A DNA stretch of 64,000 bases from Purshia tridentata (lineage: Eukaryota; Streptophyta; Magnoliopsida; Rosales; Rosaceae), in assembly GCA_003254885.1 (NCBI GenBank), contig QANT01006776.1:1-64000 (forward strand). Direction: 5' to 3'. How positions within the stretch are numbered: the first letter of the stretch is position 1; every line of letters begins with the position of its first letter. Made by a program: the position numbers and the translations under genes. Shown here piece by piece: positions 35,531 through 47,161 of the stretch. The notes below the pieces were generated by a model. It had not been told where the DNA came from. It worked only from the letters and a program-made list of their open reading frames with translations, and searched no databases.

Positions 35531-38500
35531 CTATTTACATGAGATGGCAAATAGCCGTATAGTGCTTGGTTCATATGACTGCATGTAAGGAAGCAGACTG
35601 AACGGCCTAAGTGATCCAGTTAGGTCTTTGATGGTAAGGTTAGCCTCATCTAACAAAGCAAGAAATTGATTGAATGTGCTAATATTGCGAATGACAGAAG
35701 CAATAAGCGCCACTGGACCTTTCTTTAATCCTTCATTTGTGACACCATTGTCTGTTCTTTTACACAGAAAATCTTCAGACTTATCTCCATTTCCTTCATC
35801 AGTTCCATTGGCTTTAGCATCGGTACATTTACGTTCCATTAAAAACCCCAAGTAATCACCACTTGATTTCTCAGGATACAATCTCGTCCGGTTCAGAAGA
35901 AAGGCCAGTACTCGAACAAGGTGTGGGAGACATGCTGGATCATATATTACATCTGCACCCAAACTGTTGAATGAGAAACAAGGAAATTAACATGGTTTCA
36001 GGATTCAGTGGGCTAAACAATTGAATTGAAAAAACTTTAGTATCCCACAAAAACTGACTTTATCTCATAACACTATCTCAAAACTTTAAAAAGTAAAGCA
36101 AGGACTTAAAGCAGTCTAATATTTTATAGGAGTAAACGTTGGTAGTGGAGACCGTAATCACAACACTATTACAGCCTGAAGTCTAACAAAAGAAATACTC
36201 ACATTATGTCTGACTTGAGGTTTTGAAGCTCCGTCTCTGAGACAGATTCCCATGGCAGATGAATGCATTTTACCTGAGATTGTTAAGACAATTATAAATG
36301 GTATTACAAGTCATGCAGTCTCATACTTTATCATTGGTTTCTTTACCAGCCAGAGTGAGTGAGACTCACCATATTTGGATCTTCAGTAGTTTTTGACATA
36401 TCAGTTTCAACACTAAAGTGGTTCAATTCCAAATTTCGCTTCATGTTTGCTAAAGTTGACAGGTCACCATCGCTTAATATCACCTATATCAAATAGATAC
36501 AATAGTGATCCACAATATGAATATTGACAATAAGTGATACACTTGTTCTTTGTGTGTGTAATTGCAAGACCATACAAAGCATGGTTAAATCACCCCGAAC
36601 ACTAAGATATAGAGAAAAAACAATGTTGGCTACAAGCATGTTTTTCAATTTATACCAATTCACATACTTTGTGGTAAAATAACACAAATTCTCCCACACC
36701 TTTTACTTTTCAATAAGAAGCTACACCTTTTACTGGATGAAGTAAATATCAATTTCAGCATATTGTTCCAAAAAATGATAGTGAAAGGGGAAGGTTTTCC
36801 TCTACCTGCGAATTGGATAACATACCTTGGATGCTTTCACATGACCAAGACAGATGCCAACCAGACCAACACCCGAACCAACCTATTTTTCAGTTCATGG
36901 TAAACAAAATAAAAATGTAAATCCACAAGACCATAGTGAAGATTCTAGTAGAATCACCAAATGAAGAAAATGAAATGGCAAAATCTACTAAAACATAATT
37001 TAGCTGATTAATTCAAACCTTAGTTGTACAAGGCAACAGCAAAGTCAGCCAGTTCTTGGCTTATCATGGCTACATTCATGTAAAGAATAATTTGTATGTT
37101 CAACTAGATTAGATGAATTCTTGAGCATATAACCTACCTCAAAACATGACTTATTCGAAAATAATTCTGGAAAAGAAAGTATGCACTCCGACAAAAAAAG
37201 ACTTGATGGCCAAAGTGAACACCTGCATTAAACAAGCAAAAACTACTATAAATAAGCTAGTAAGCTTCTTACAACCAAGCAAAACAACCCTTAGTAAGAA
37301 CAAACTGAAATGATTATTATGAACTAGTGCAAATTAATCAAACATGTAATACACTAAAACCTGTCAAATTGTTGTATGCTATACAAGTCGAAAATGAAAT
37401 ACTAACAAATGGGCCATATACAACTTTTGGACTTGTGAATACTGTTTTTAACAAAAGCAACAACATCTGGTTTAGTGGATATCAAGTAGAAGACAAAAGA
37501 TATCAAGAGTGAATTATTAACATTCCCTGTATCTCCATCAAGCATGTTGAGCGAACATTGCAGTGGCACCATCAGTTTCCTCGACTTGGGAAAACTTGAA
37601 AGTTCAGGAAAACCTAGAGGTACCAGATCATTAAGTAAGCTAATCAAGAATAAGAAACTCCATACACCAGCGTCACATGAATTAAAATTATTACCATCAG
37701 GAAAAAGAAAAGAAATGTATTTGAAGACCCTTGCATTTATTTTTTCAAGATCATTATCCTAATGAACAAAACAGCTTGTCAATTCCAATTGAAAACAAGT
37801 GAATAACTTAAATGGACTTCATCAAACAGTCCGTCATTCATTAGCCATACCTTCAAAGAAGTCATGTAATGGGCATAATACTCGTATAACTCATCCAACA
37901 CATCACCATGATTCAACTCAACTTCGGCAATAAGCTTCTTCAGAAATTTCTTCAGGTAAGGCGCATGTAATTTCCTAGCCTGCATAAACCATTCAACTGA
38001 ACCAAGCTCTATACTTGAGAAAAGACCAAAAGTGAAAGTTGGTTTGGTTGCTGAGAAAAGGCAGGGGAGTTCTTTTCCCTAATTTTCCCTAATTTTCTCA
38101 GCAACCAAATATAACACTTCGAATATGCTATCCTCCACCCAACTAAATATGTCATATTAACATAAATTCGTTAAAAACATAATTCTAAGCTGACTAAAGA
38201 AGCAACATGAAATTGAATGTAATTCAACTATGCATAAATAGAGCGCATAAAAGTTTACATATTTGGTTATGCAATGGTCCCAAATGAACCTCTGCACTCC
38301 CTCAGTAACCCACCCTCCACTGCATGCCCTACACAGTTCACAAATACAAAAAATTCATGTATTAATCACAATAAGAAGGTGCAGTTGTGCACTTGCTAAC
38401 GTGCGCCACCAGGCGCTACAATGCGCCGGCCAGCGTCTAAAAACTCAAGAGGTTGTTCAACTGCTTTCTTATCGTTTCAATAAGTTAAAGTGCGCCGCAT

Positions 38501-38642
38501 TGTGTTAAAGTGCGCCGCGTTGTGCTAACGTGCGCCGAGGAACTTACCGGGCCAAGGCGATTTGGGAGTCGGTGGGCTCCATAGCAAGGAAAGCTGAGAG
38601 CAAGTGGAGACATGTTGAAGGGTCGAGCTCCTCGTCCGCCAT
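35531..38642 (-). CDS. FAM86/EEF2KMT-like protein-lysine N-methyltransferase
   Basis: Class I SAM methyltransferase of the FAM86 family; the human and yeast members methylate a lysine of elongation factor 2. Ten exons: 38642-38548, 38328-38259, 37979-37851, 37758-37695, 37613-37526, 37222-37138, 36882-36826, 36483-36370, 36273-36203 and 35963-35531, 401 residues. The N-terminal helical FAM86 region is followed by GDTGCSLWPSSLFLSE, the SAM loop VGSGVGLVG (178-186) and ADVIYDP (261-267). All introns are GT-AG except the one after exon 5, where frame and family alignment put the donor at GA (ACAGG|GAATGT). No GT choice nearby restores the frame, so this is a GA-AG intron, a lesion or a base error. 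The last exon carries a poorly conserved Asp/Lys/Gly-rich insert. The plant substrate is inferred. It is head to head with the kinesin gene. Confidence 0.86.
38043..38109. repeat. 67-bp hairpin with perfect 17-bp arms in an intron
   Basis: TTTGGTTGCTGAGAAAA at 38043-38059 is the exact reverse complement of 38093-38109. The loop holds two copies of TTTTCCCTAA. It lies in intron 2 of the methyltransferase gene. It may be a very small MITE; no target duplication was recognised. Confidence 0.8.
38397..38538. repeat. 20-bp minisatellite (GTGCGCC units) at the start of intron 1
   Basis: TTAAAGTGCGCCGC(A/G)TTGTG is repeated at 38485-38504 and 38505-38524, followed by a partial third unit at 38525-38538; related GTGCGCC words lie at 38400-38435. 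It begins nine bases inside the intron from the exon 1 donor. Confidence 0.85.
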
Positions 38643-39340
38643 GATTGTCTCTTCACCATTAGATGTTTCTAGGGTTTTAGGTTTTTAGCATGCTCCATTA
38701 ACTGAGGACAAATCGTCCACGGACCACGGTCCGACCCACCAACCAGCAAAACGACGCGTCGTTTTATCACTTAGGCAAACCACACGTCGTGTTCAGCTAA
38801 ACGCGGTGCGTGCGTGCTAATAAAGGTTATAAAGCTAGTGAGGCTACCTCCTCTACTTTTGCACTTTGAAACGTCTTTTTTTTTTTTTTTCGCGCGTAAA
38901 ACCCAAAGTACTCTCTCAATCTCTCTCGATTGTTTTGTTGCCTAGAACTGCAGAAATTTTTAGATTCACTACATTTATATCATCATTTTCTATTTTCCTG
39001 TTTGAATTCTCAGTAGCCAAACAGATTTCAAAGTTCATGAGTTATTTGAGATGTTGACTCTTTTCAGTGTTTGGCCACTAAGAAAATGAATCGACATCAT
39101 TTGAATTTCAAATAAATTTTCACTTCAAAAGCTGAGTCTCACACAACCGTTCAGCTCAATGTTTAGGACTTATCCAGATCTTGAGCAACCAAATAGCATG
39201 GATCCTGTGTTAGAAAACCGATTTTTCTTTGATTTTCTCGTCGATATAAAGTTTCCTTTCTAATAAGGAACTGACGCTCTTTTTTGTGATTGATTTTTTG
39301 CAGGTTTGAATCAATCATAGATTTGTAGCAGGCCGAGATA
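38643..39340. promoter_or_regulatory. Bidirectional promoter between the methyltransferase and KIN-1 genes
   Basis: The two start codons are 698 bases apart. A perfect 18-base palindrome AAAACGACGCGTCGTTTT sits at 38748-38765. A telo-box-like CTAGGGTTTTAGGTTT lies near 38670, on the methyltransferase leader side. A probable TATA-type word (TTATAAAGC) lies near 38826. A CAG at 39303 preceded by a T-rich tract suggests a leader intron of the kinesin ending there. Confidence 0.55.
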
Positions 39341-42300
39341 ATGTCGAGTATAACGGTTTGTGCTCGCTTCAGGCCATTAAGCTCGAAGGAGAGAAGAGAT
39401 CACGGCGATACAATCTGCATTCAGTGCATAGACTCTGAAACTTTCTTTTTCAAGGTCTTTCTCTTTTCGCTATGAAACATTATACATTGCCTTCACTGTA
39501 TGCGAGCGCATGCATGGATGTATCAGAATTACTGTATTTTTTAAATTAATTGGGCTAGTAATTTTGTTTATGTAGTACCTTTGTTCATTTGTTTGAGAAA
39601 TGATTGTTTAAGAAATTTAAATTATTGTGTTGTAGGATGAGAAGGAAGAAGAATTTGCATTTAGCTTCGATAAGGTCTTCTACGAGAAATCTGAGCAAGC
39701 TCAAGTCTATGAGTTTCTAGCTTGGCCTATTGTGCGGGGTATATCTTAGAAGTTAAAACAATGTTCACTGTTAGCTCTTATTTTAATGGATACTTTCTGG
39801 ATTATCTGCTTAGTTGCTTAGAAAGTATTCTCATCCTGAAATCCTGATTAACTACTGAAAAATCTCTGCATATATATATCCTGTTGGTATCTTCTCTTTT
39901 CTTACTGTTCTTAGCAGCCAAACTATGCAAAGGTTCTACTAATTGGTAATAATATAGAATGGTGTGATCATGATACAGATGCTGTTGATGCAATCAATGG
40001 GACAATCATCACTTATGGACAGGTAGGACATAATTGTCCAACTTTTTCTTCTTACAGTGGTTGCTTGTATTGTATGTGTTAATTTCTGTCGAATAATGTA
40101 TGTCTTAGTTTTTGTTGATTCTAATTTACGAACTTTGTGCAACTAATGACAGACTGGAGCTGGGAAGACATATAGCATGGAGGTGATGTGTGATATCACA
40201 ATCTTCTAGAGATGATTGTTAATATGTCGATATTGAATTAATTCAACACACACATGCTAATGTATGCATATGTTGTGCAGGGGCCTAGCATATGGGAATG
40301 CGATGAGCAGAAGAGAGGATTACTTTCAAGAGTAATCGATGGACTGTTTGATTGCATAAAATCTTCTGAAGGAACAATAAAGTATTCAGTCAAATTGTCA
40401 ATGGTATTGAGGCATGCTTATCTTTCACAAGGGACTATAATGGATTGCAACGTCTCTAACAATGTATTTATATGTAATTTTTTGTATCTTTTTGTTTCTC
40501 TTCCAGGTAGAGATCTACATGGAAAAAGTAAGGTATGTAGAACTGGAATGACTCAATTAGACTCAAATACACAATCTTTGGGACATAAAGAAAGTAAGCT
40601 GAATATGATGGAACTCCGGGAAGGTTCTAAGAGCTACAATTGCAGTTTTAGTGTTAACTGTACTTCTTACAACAGGGACCTTTTTGATTTATCAAAAGAC
40701 AACATACAGATTAAGGAGAGTAAGGCGCAGGGGATATTGTTGAATGGAGTAACAGAGGTATGCTTATTTTTTGAAGCAATGAATACCACCTTCACCGGCT
40801 CATTTCTACTAAGGAGCATGTGCATTTTACATGTGCACACACAAGAGTTCTGATGAGGCTTCTCTCTTATTCAATGTGTCCATTGAACAAAAGTTGAATC
40901 CTAGTTTGGGTAACAGGTTTTCTAGAAGTGAAAATAAAGTGAATTATCCTGGTCTCGTATCAAAAGTTTAAAATTTTTTCTTGAGACTGGAAACCTTTTC
41001 TTGTATGATTCAGTTTTTGGTGAGACTAAGAAAACTTAGATGACTAGAATTTGGATCCAGGTTATGTATGATTTAGATGTTGAGAATTGATGAAGGTCTT
41101 AAATTGTAAGATGCTTTCGGATTGGGAAAAAGCCTCTAAGTTTTCCTTTCCAGGTTTCTGTGTTGGGCCCTGCAGAAGCATTACAAAACCTATCTGTAAG
41201 ATAAATTTACTTCACAATTCAGTTTGAACTTATGAGTTATGGTTTATGGTCTAATTCTGATGTTGAACATGCAGTGTGGGATAGCTAACAGAACTGTTGG
41301 AGAGACCCGTATCCTGCTTTGCTTTCTTTTTCAGTTTTGGTTATTTCTTAATTTCACAGTATAATAACAGTATTTTCTTTTTGGCTAGGAAAATAGTCTG
41401 TTTTCTGTTATTGTGTTCAAAACTTGATATCTATATAGAAATGAACATGGCCAGTAGCAGAAGTCATTGTATTTACATCTTCACAGTTCAGCAAGAATTA
41501 AAGAAAGATGACAGGTAAAAAAATGTATTTTGTATTGGTGTCAAGTTTTTGAATGTACAATCTTGAACATTCTGAATCTGTGGACAGGTTGAAAACTGGA
41601 AAATTAATTCTTGTTGACTTGGCTGGTTCTGAAAAAGTAGAGAAAACTGGAGCTGAGGGAAAAGTTCTTGAAGAAGCCAAGACCATCAATAAGTCCCTCT
41701 CAGCCCTTGGGAATGTGATAAATGCTCTGACATCTGGTTCATCAGGCAAAGCAAACCACATTCCATATCGTGATTCCAAGCTTACTCGGATTTTACAAGA
41801 TGCACTGGTTAGTTTCCCTCTCTTTAATCCTTCTCACCATAGCATTATCAATTTTTATTGAAGATCTACTGGTCCTCATCTTACAGGGAGGGAACTCCCG
41901 TACTGCATTATTGTGTTGCTGCTCACCAAGCCCTTCAAATGCATTAGAGAGTCTGTCCACTCTTCGCTTTGGAATGAGGTATATTATTCAACACCCGATA
42001 ATACATGCTATTTATTATTTGTATTCTCTTCTGCTTCATCCCTGCCCTAATACAAAGGTTTTTAGGACTTAAAACAAGTAAACAGAATTGAGTTGTTTTG
42101 TAATCTTCCATTTGGGATATGACATTCTGGTAGGGCAAAGCATATAAAGATGTCACCGCATGCCAAGTGCAATGAGGATAAATGTACCAAAAAGCATAGA
42201 CCTGCCTCTTCAACTAAAGATGAGTCATGTGAGAGAATTTTAGAAAAGGTAAGGATTCTCTTGTAAAATTGTTGATGTGGCCTTTTTCGTATAGTTCTAA

Positions 42301-42901
42301 TTAGTTCTAACACAACCCCGATATATAGTTGAGGCAGAGATTTGATGTTGAAGCTGTGGAGTTACTTGAGGAGTTGTTCACATCGAATGGAATTTTCTTC
42401 GACCCTTGTTCATCTGAAGAGTTGGATTCAGCATTGGAGGATGTCACTCTACAGACAATTCTCTCATTGCAGCAGACAGTGGAAGAGCTTGTATCCACTG
42501 TTGAGGAGGTACGAGTTACAGTTAATAAGAGATTCTAAGCCATTTAATGAAATAATACAGTAAAATATAGTCAATGTGCCATTGTATTGACTTCTGGGTG
42601 CCTCTTTGATCTCTTCCAAGTATAAAACCACGATAAGTACAATTGTGGAATTAGTTGAAGTTTATCGAAAACTTTTGTTCTACTTGTTTTAAAACGAATT
42701 TTTGCCTATTTTATGTTGTTATAGCTTAAGAGTGAGAATAAGGCTCTGAAGGACAAATTAGCAGCTGGTGAAAGATCTGATGCACTATGCAAAGAGGCTG
42801 GAGATCACACTTCAAGTGTTCTGCATAAACTTTCAGGCATTCCCAAGTTCTTCGTGTCATGGGTCAGGTCACTCTTCTCTACCAAGTTGTTGAACTGTTG
42901 A
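39341..42901 (+). CDS. KIN1: Kinesin-like protein KIN-1
   Basis: Microtubule motor of the plant kinesin-1 group. Fifteen exons: 39341-39454, 39636-39738, 39979-40022, 40153-40182, 40281-40403, 40507-40532, 40676-40757, 41154-41195, 41275-41308, 41439-41514, 41588-41807, 41887-41978, 42134-42248, 42329-42508 and 42725-42901, 485 residues. The motor domain (1 to about 329) has the nucleotide loop GQTGAGKT (86-93), switch I NMASSRSH (202-209) and switch II DLAGSE (235-240), so ATPase residues are intact. A short neck/coiled coil ([15 protein letters not shown]) and a brief tail follow; unlike animal kinesin-1 there is no long stalk, as in Arabidopsis KIN-1, which acts in meiosis and female gametophyte development. 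The intron after exon 9 starts GTATCCTG and has a CTTGAT branch-like word, marking a U12-type intron. It is head to head with the EEF2KMT-like gene. Confidence 0.93.
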
Positions 42902-44096
42902 CTAAAAAGTACAAAAACCCACCTGACATTTGAGGTCAACTGAGTAAACTTACCTGTTAGCTTGGTACGTACACCAGACCTAATTCCACGAATTCATCTT
43001 AAAGTGAGCAAAATCTTAATCTACTAGTAACATTTCTAAGTACTTTGAATTTTTGCTAGTCGTTGGTCTAATCGGGGTTTGGGAAATAGATTTAGGCTGT
43101 TCTTTTATGGAAATCATGCACTGGATGGTGACGGGAACACAAATATAGTAAATGCTCGACTTTCTTTTTTTTTTTTTTTAGGCAAAAAATGCTCGACTTT
43201 CTTTAATCGGACTCCTTGGGCCTCAAAGTTTGGGGGTGGGCCACTGTGAACCATATGCATGTCCTCATTTTCACTTGTTTTTATAGTACTTTTTTAGTTT
43301 CTACTTGTTTTCATATACTAACATCAAACACTTTTTTTTTTTTTAAATTTAATATCAAATAATTAGAAGTAATACAATACAATACAGATCTTAAATTACA
43401 TCGTAATTTTAGAAAGCTCATTTTCAAATCACTCTAAATGGAAATGCCCTAGGATTCTGTTTTGGGCCTTGTTAGAAAATATTTAAGCAATCCGTGGGCA
43501 TGCAAACGCACGCATAACAAGCCATTCGTGTAAGGAAAATTTTAAGTCTTTTCTTGCTATTTGGTGCTTCATATATTTCTTGCTTTAAGAAATAAGAAAC
43601 TCATCGAGTTTTATACAATTCCGAATATGCCCTTAAAATTATACTCATCAATTGGAGGCCAACGCTGTCTTATGGGGACTCCCTATCTAACATTGCCGTG
43701 TTCTTTATGGTTTGTCTTTGCAGATAGGGAAAAATAATTTGCTGTACTTTGGCATTGAGTGTATTGAATAACTGAAGGGTAAAACAGTAATTGATCAGAT
43801 AAACTTTGCTTTTTGGGTTCATTCAGCCATTCCAAAACTCAAAGCAAAACTTTCACCATGGCCAAAGATAATTCCAAACTTGGTTCTACGACATAATATA
43901 TTACTGTATTTTGTGGTTGGTACATAACAAAACACACCCGTGAAGATTAAGCTCGAATATTGGACAGTTGAGACTTGAGAGGGTTGCCCAAAAGCAGTAC
44001 AAGTAAACCAGATAATATGTCGTTTCCATTCTTATATAGTTTTAAGACATTATATACAGTGAGTCTTAATTCTTAAAGAGCACAGAAGCTTCATCC
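42902..44096. other. Intergenic between KIN-1 and the GDSL locus
   Basis: KIN-1 3' UTR, AT-rich DNA with one retroposon scar, then the promoter of the upstream GDSL exon, with TATATAG at 44033-44039. No separate gene is seen. Confidence 0.5.
43150..43204 (-). mobile_element. Minute retroposon scar with 18-bp target-site duplication
   Basis: AAATGCTCGACTTTCTTT occurs at 43150-43167 and exactly again at 43187-43204; between are only a T run and AGGCAA. The long perfect duplication around a poly(T) tract with almost no body is striking. Confidence 0.75.
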
Positions 44097-44331
44097 ATGG
44101 CTACCAAGGCCTCCATTCTTCAAATTGTGACCTTTCTTTCCATGTTTTCACCTATTGCAAAGTCAATTGAGTTCAGGTATCCTGTGGTCTTCAACTTTGG
44201 GGATTCAAACTCCGACACAGGTGAACTTCCTGCTGGGCTTGGTTTCCAGCTTCCTCCACCATATGGACGTACTTACTTCAAAACTCCATCTGGGAGGTTT
44301 TCTGATGGCCGTCTCATCATTGATTTTCTCA
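44097..44331 (+). CDS. Extra GDSL first exon: alternative first exon or truncated paralogue
   Basis: A 235-base open exon coding for a signal peptide (MATKASILQIVTFLSMF) and GDSL block I (FNFGDSNSDTG), through SDGRLIIDFL, ending in a GT donor in the same phase and at the same length as exon 1 of the next gene at 44754. It has its own TATATAG about 60 bases upstream and a good start context. No matching exons 2-5 follow before the second gene starts, so it is either the stump of a tandem duplicate or a second first exon that splices to 45096. The reading frame is intact; both proteins would be alike after residue 78. Confidence 0.6.
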
Positions 44332-44753
44332 GTAAATTTCTCACCATTACTCACATGCACTACTTAGCACACTGTTTTTACTTTTACCCATATATATATG
44401 GGCCAGTCATAATTTTTCTTTGCACCCACTATCACCAGAATACTTATATATAGTCTGACGGTAACATGTGGGTTTGATGACAAGTAAAAATCATTATGCA
44501 TATATAATTATTGAATATATGTTTGCATGCATAAATGATAGTGAGATAAAGGAACATGCCATTGATGCCCCTATTGTAACTGGCCAAGAACAAAATATTT
44601 TTGTATTTGGCTCTCCAAATCTGAAAGCAAACCAACAACTTACACATGAGCCCCACCACTGCTCACCAAACAACAAAACTTAACATGAAAGACTTCATAA
44701 AGTACATATTTTTCCAAGGACCTAAGATTAAGAACCTCTCTGTAGCATTTGCC

Positions 44754-46490
44754 ATGGCTACCAAGACCTGCATTCTCCAAATTCTCACCTTGATTTCCAT
44801 CTCCTTATCTTTTGCCAAAGCCATTCACTTCAACTACCCTGCTGTTTTCAACTTCGGCGATTCGAATTCCGACACCGGCAATCTTGTCTCCGCCGGCATT
44901 GAGGGCCTTCTCTCTCCTTATGGACAGACTTATTTCAAAACCCCATCTGGGAGATACTCCGATGGCCGTCTCATAGTTGATTTTCTGAGTAATTTTTTCA
45001 TTTTTGTTGAACCAAGCTTTGCTCTGCTTCATTTCCTTTGTATTCCCCTGTTTTTAAGTTTATGGTCTTATTACACATTATGTATTATGTTGCAGTGGAT
45101 GCAATGGACCTTCCATTTTTAAATGCCTATTTGGATTCAATTGGCATGCCAAGTTTCCGAAAAGGGTGCAATTTTGCAGCTGCAGGGTCTACTATACTTC
45201 CAGCAACCGCAACATCTGTCAGCCCATTTTCATTTGGGGTTCAGGTCTCTCAGTTTCTGAGATTTAAGGCCAGGGTTCTTGAATTGCTAGCTAAAGGTAT
45301 GTGTGTTCATGAATCTTCTTATTGATGCATGTTTTTTTTTTGTTCTACAAAACCTGCAAGTTTTCCAGCAGGTCCTCCTATTGAAAGAAACATATAAATT
45401 TTTGACTGACATCCAACTATGACTATTCTTTTCTGTTTTGTTTCTTCTCTAGGTAAGAAATTTGATAGGTATCTGCCCACAGAAGAATTTTTCGGGAAGG
45501 GGCTTTACATGTTTGATATAGGCCAAAATGATCTTGCTGGTGCATTCTATTCTAAAACATTGGATCAGATTCTTGCTTCAATTCCAACAATTTTGGCAGA
45601 ATTTGAAACAGGAATAAAGGTCAGTCCATTAACACTAAACAAGGATGATTGATATTTACTTTGAATTTTAATTACCACCACGAGCTTGTATTGAGATTAG
45701 AATGTCACAGAAAGATCATTCTTAGCTTGGTTTATTGTTGGTTCTTTTCTTTTTTTTTAGAAACTATATGACCAAGGGGGTAGGAACTTTTGGATACACA
45801 ACACAGGTCCCCTCGGATGCTTGACTCAGAATGTTGCCAAATTTGGGACTGACCCATCAAAGCTTGATGAACAAGGATGTGTCAGCTCCCACAACCAAGC
45901 TGCTAAACTTTTCAACCTGCAGCTTCATGCTCTCTCTAAAAAGTTGCAAGGCCAATATTCGGATGCAAATGTCACATATGTTGATATATTTTCAGTAAAA
46001 TCTGACCTCATTGCAAATTATTCCAAATACGGTTAGTACATCTGAATACTTTACAATTGTTTCATATTTTGATTGGCATTACTTTAAAACACAAAAGTAG
46101 TATGACTCAAATAGTACCATTGGTAAACAATGCTGGTGTTCTTGGTATTAATCACTGCAGAAAAGGGTTCTTACTGCTTTAATCACATCATATTTGATTT
46201 TGTATGAATTATAATCTGCAGGATTTGAACAACCTATTATGGCTTGCTGTGGGTATGGAGGTCCGCCGCTGAACTATGACAGTCAGATTAGCTGTGGACA
46301 AACCAAGACCTTAAATGGGACCTCTGTCACAGCCAAAGGGTGCAGTGATAGTTCTGACTATATTAGTTGGGATGGAATTCATTACACAGAGGCTGCAAAT
46401 CAGTATGTCTCATCAAAAATACTCACTGGAAAATACTCTGATCCACCTTTCTCAGACAAAATGCCTTTCCTTCTGAAGCTCAAGTTCTGA
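44754..46490 (+). CDS. GDSL esterase/lipase, secreted
   Basis: Five exons, 44754-44988, 45096-45296, 45453-45619, 45761-46031 and 46222-46490, give 380 residues, the normal length of the plant GDSL (SGNH hydrolase) family. A signal peptide covers about 1-23. The nucleophile is S37 in FNFGDSNSDTG (block I); the block II glycine is in FAAAGST, the block III asparagine in FDIGQND, and the catalytic pair D342 and H345 in SWDGIHY (block V), so the site is complete. The product would be a wall or extracellular ester hydrolase; the substrate is unknown. A closely similar first exon lies 657 bases upstream. The sequence resembles the Arabidopsis At3g05180/At1g54790 group, from memory, and the second of these also neighbours TLP18.3, as here. 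Confidence 0.94.
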
Positions 46491-47161
46491 AGCCCCAATA
46501 TGGATATGGTCTCAACATCTGCCATGTAACTGTAAGGCTAGGCTAAGCCATTCATATAAATTCGGACCTAAGTTCTCACAAATGTATTTTAAGTGCCCAG
46601 AAGCCAGTAGTACAGCAATTGCATTGAATCATTTGGCATAGGATGTGCATTTCTCATATATGATGTGTACGTTTGTCCTTAATATGTGTGCTATTTAATA
46701 AAAAATGAAATATACATGAAGGCCTTAAAACTTGTTCAAGATATAGCAAATATGCAAGCTTAGACTTAGATATGCATTGCCTTAGTTTTTCATTAGAATA
46801 TCTTCACAACTTGGGTACTATATTGGTTACTACCTAATACGTGGGCATATCCAGTACGAGAACTTACATCATACACAAGCTTGCAGGTTTAGGCCCCAAA
46901 AAAAAGCATTCAAATGTGCTCAACTAACCCTTAATCAATAACCCCACACCCCTAAAACAATGCAGATACCAAAAGTTAGTCTGATGTACATCTTAATTCC
47001 ATTATAAATTTTTACAAATATCAACAAAAACCATGTTTCCCTCTGATTGCAAGTCTTTCATCAATCATTTTAATATGATCGTTGTACAACTGCATGTTAT
47101 ACATGTTTTGAAATTTATGGGAAATAATTCAGAGACAAATCTAACTGAATAAATTACACCC
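46491..47161. other. Intergenic between convergent 3' ends
   Basis: 3' UTRs of the GDSL gene (plus) and TLP18.3 (minus). AATAAA-type words are present on both sides. No other feature seen. Confidence 0.5.

Noticed and set aside
40254-40853. 199-codon frame in the kinesin gene
   Set aside because: It covers exon 5 and then runs by chance through two short introns; homology requires splicing to the exons listed.
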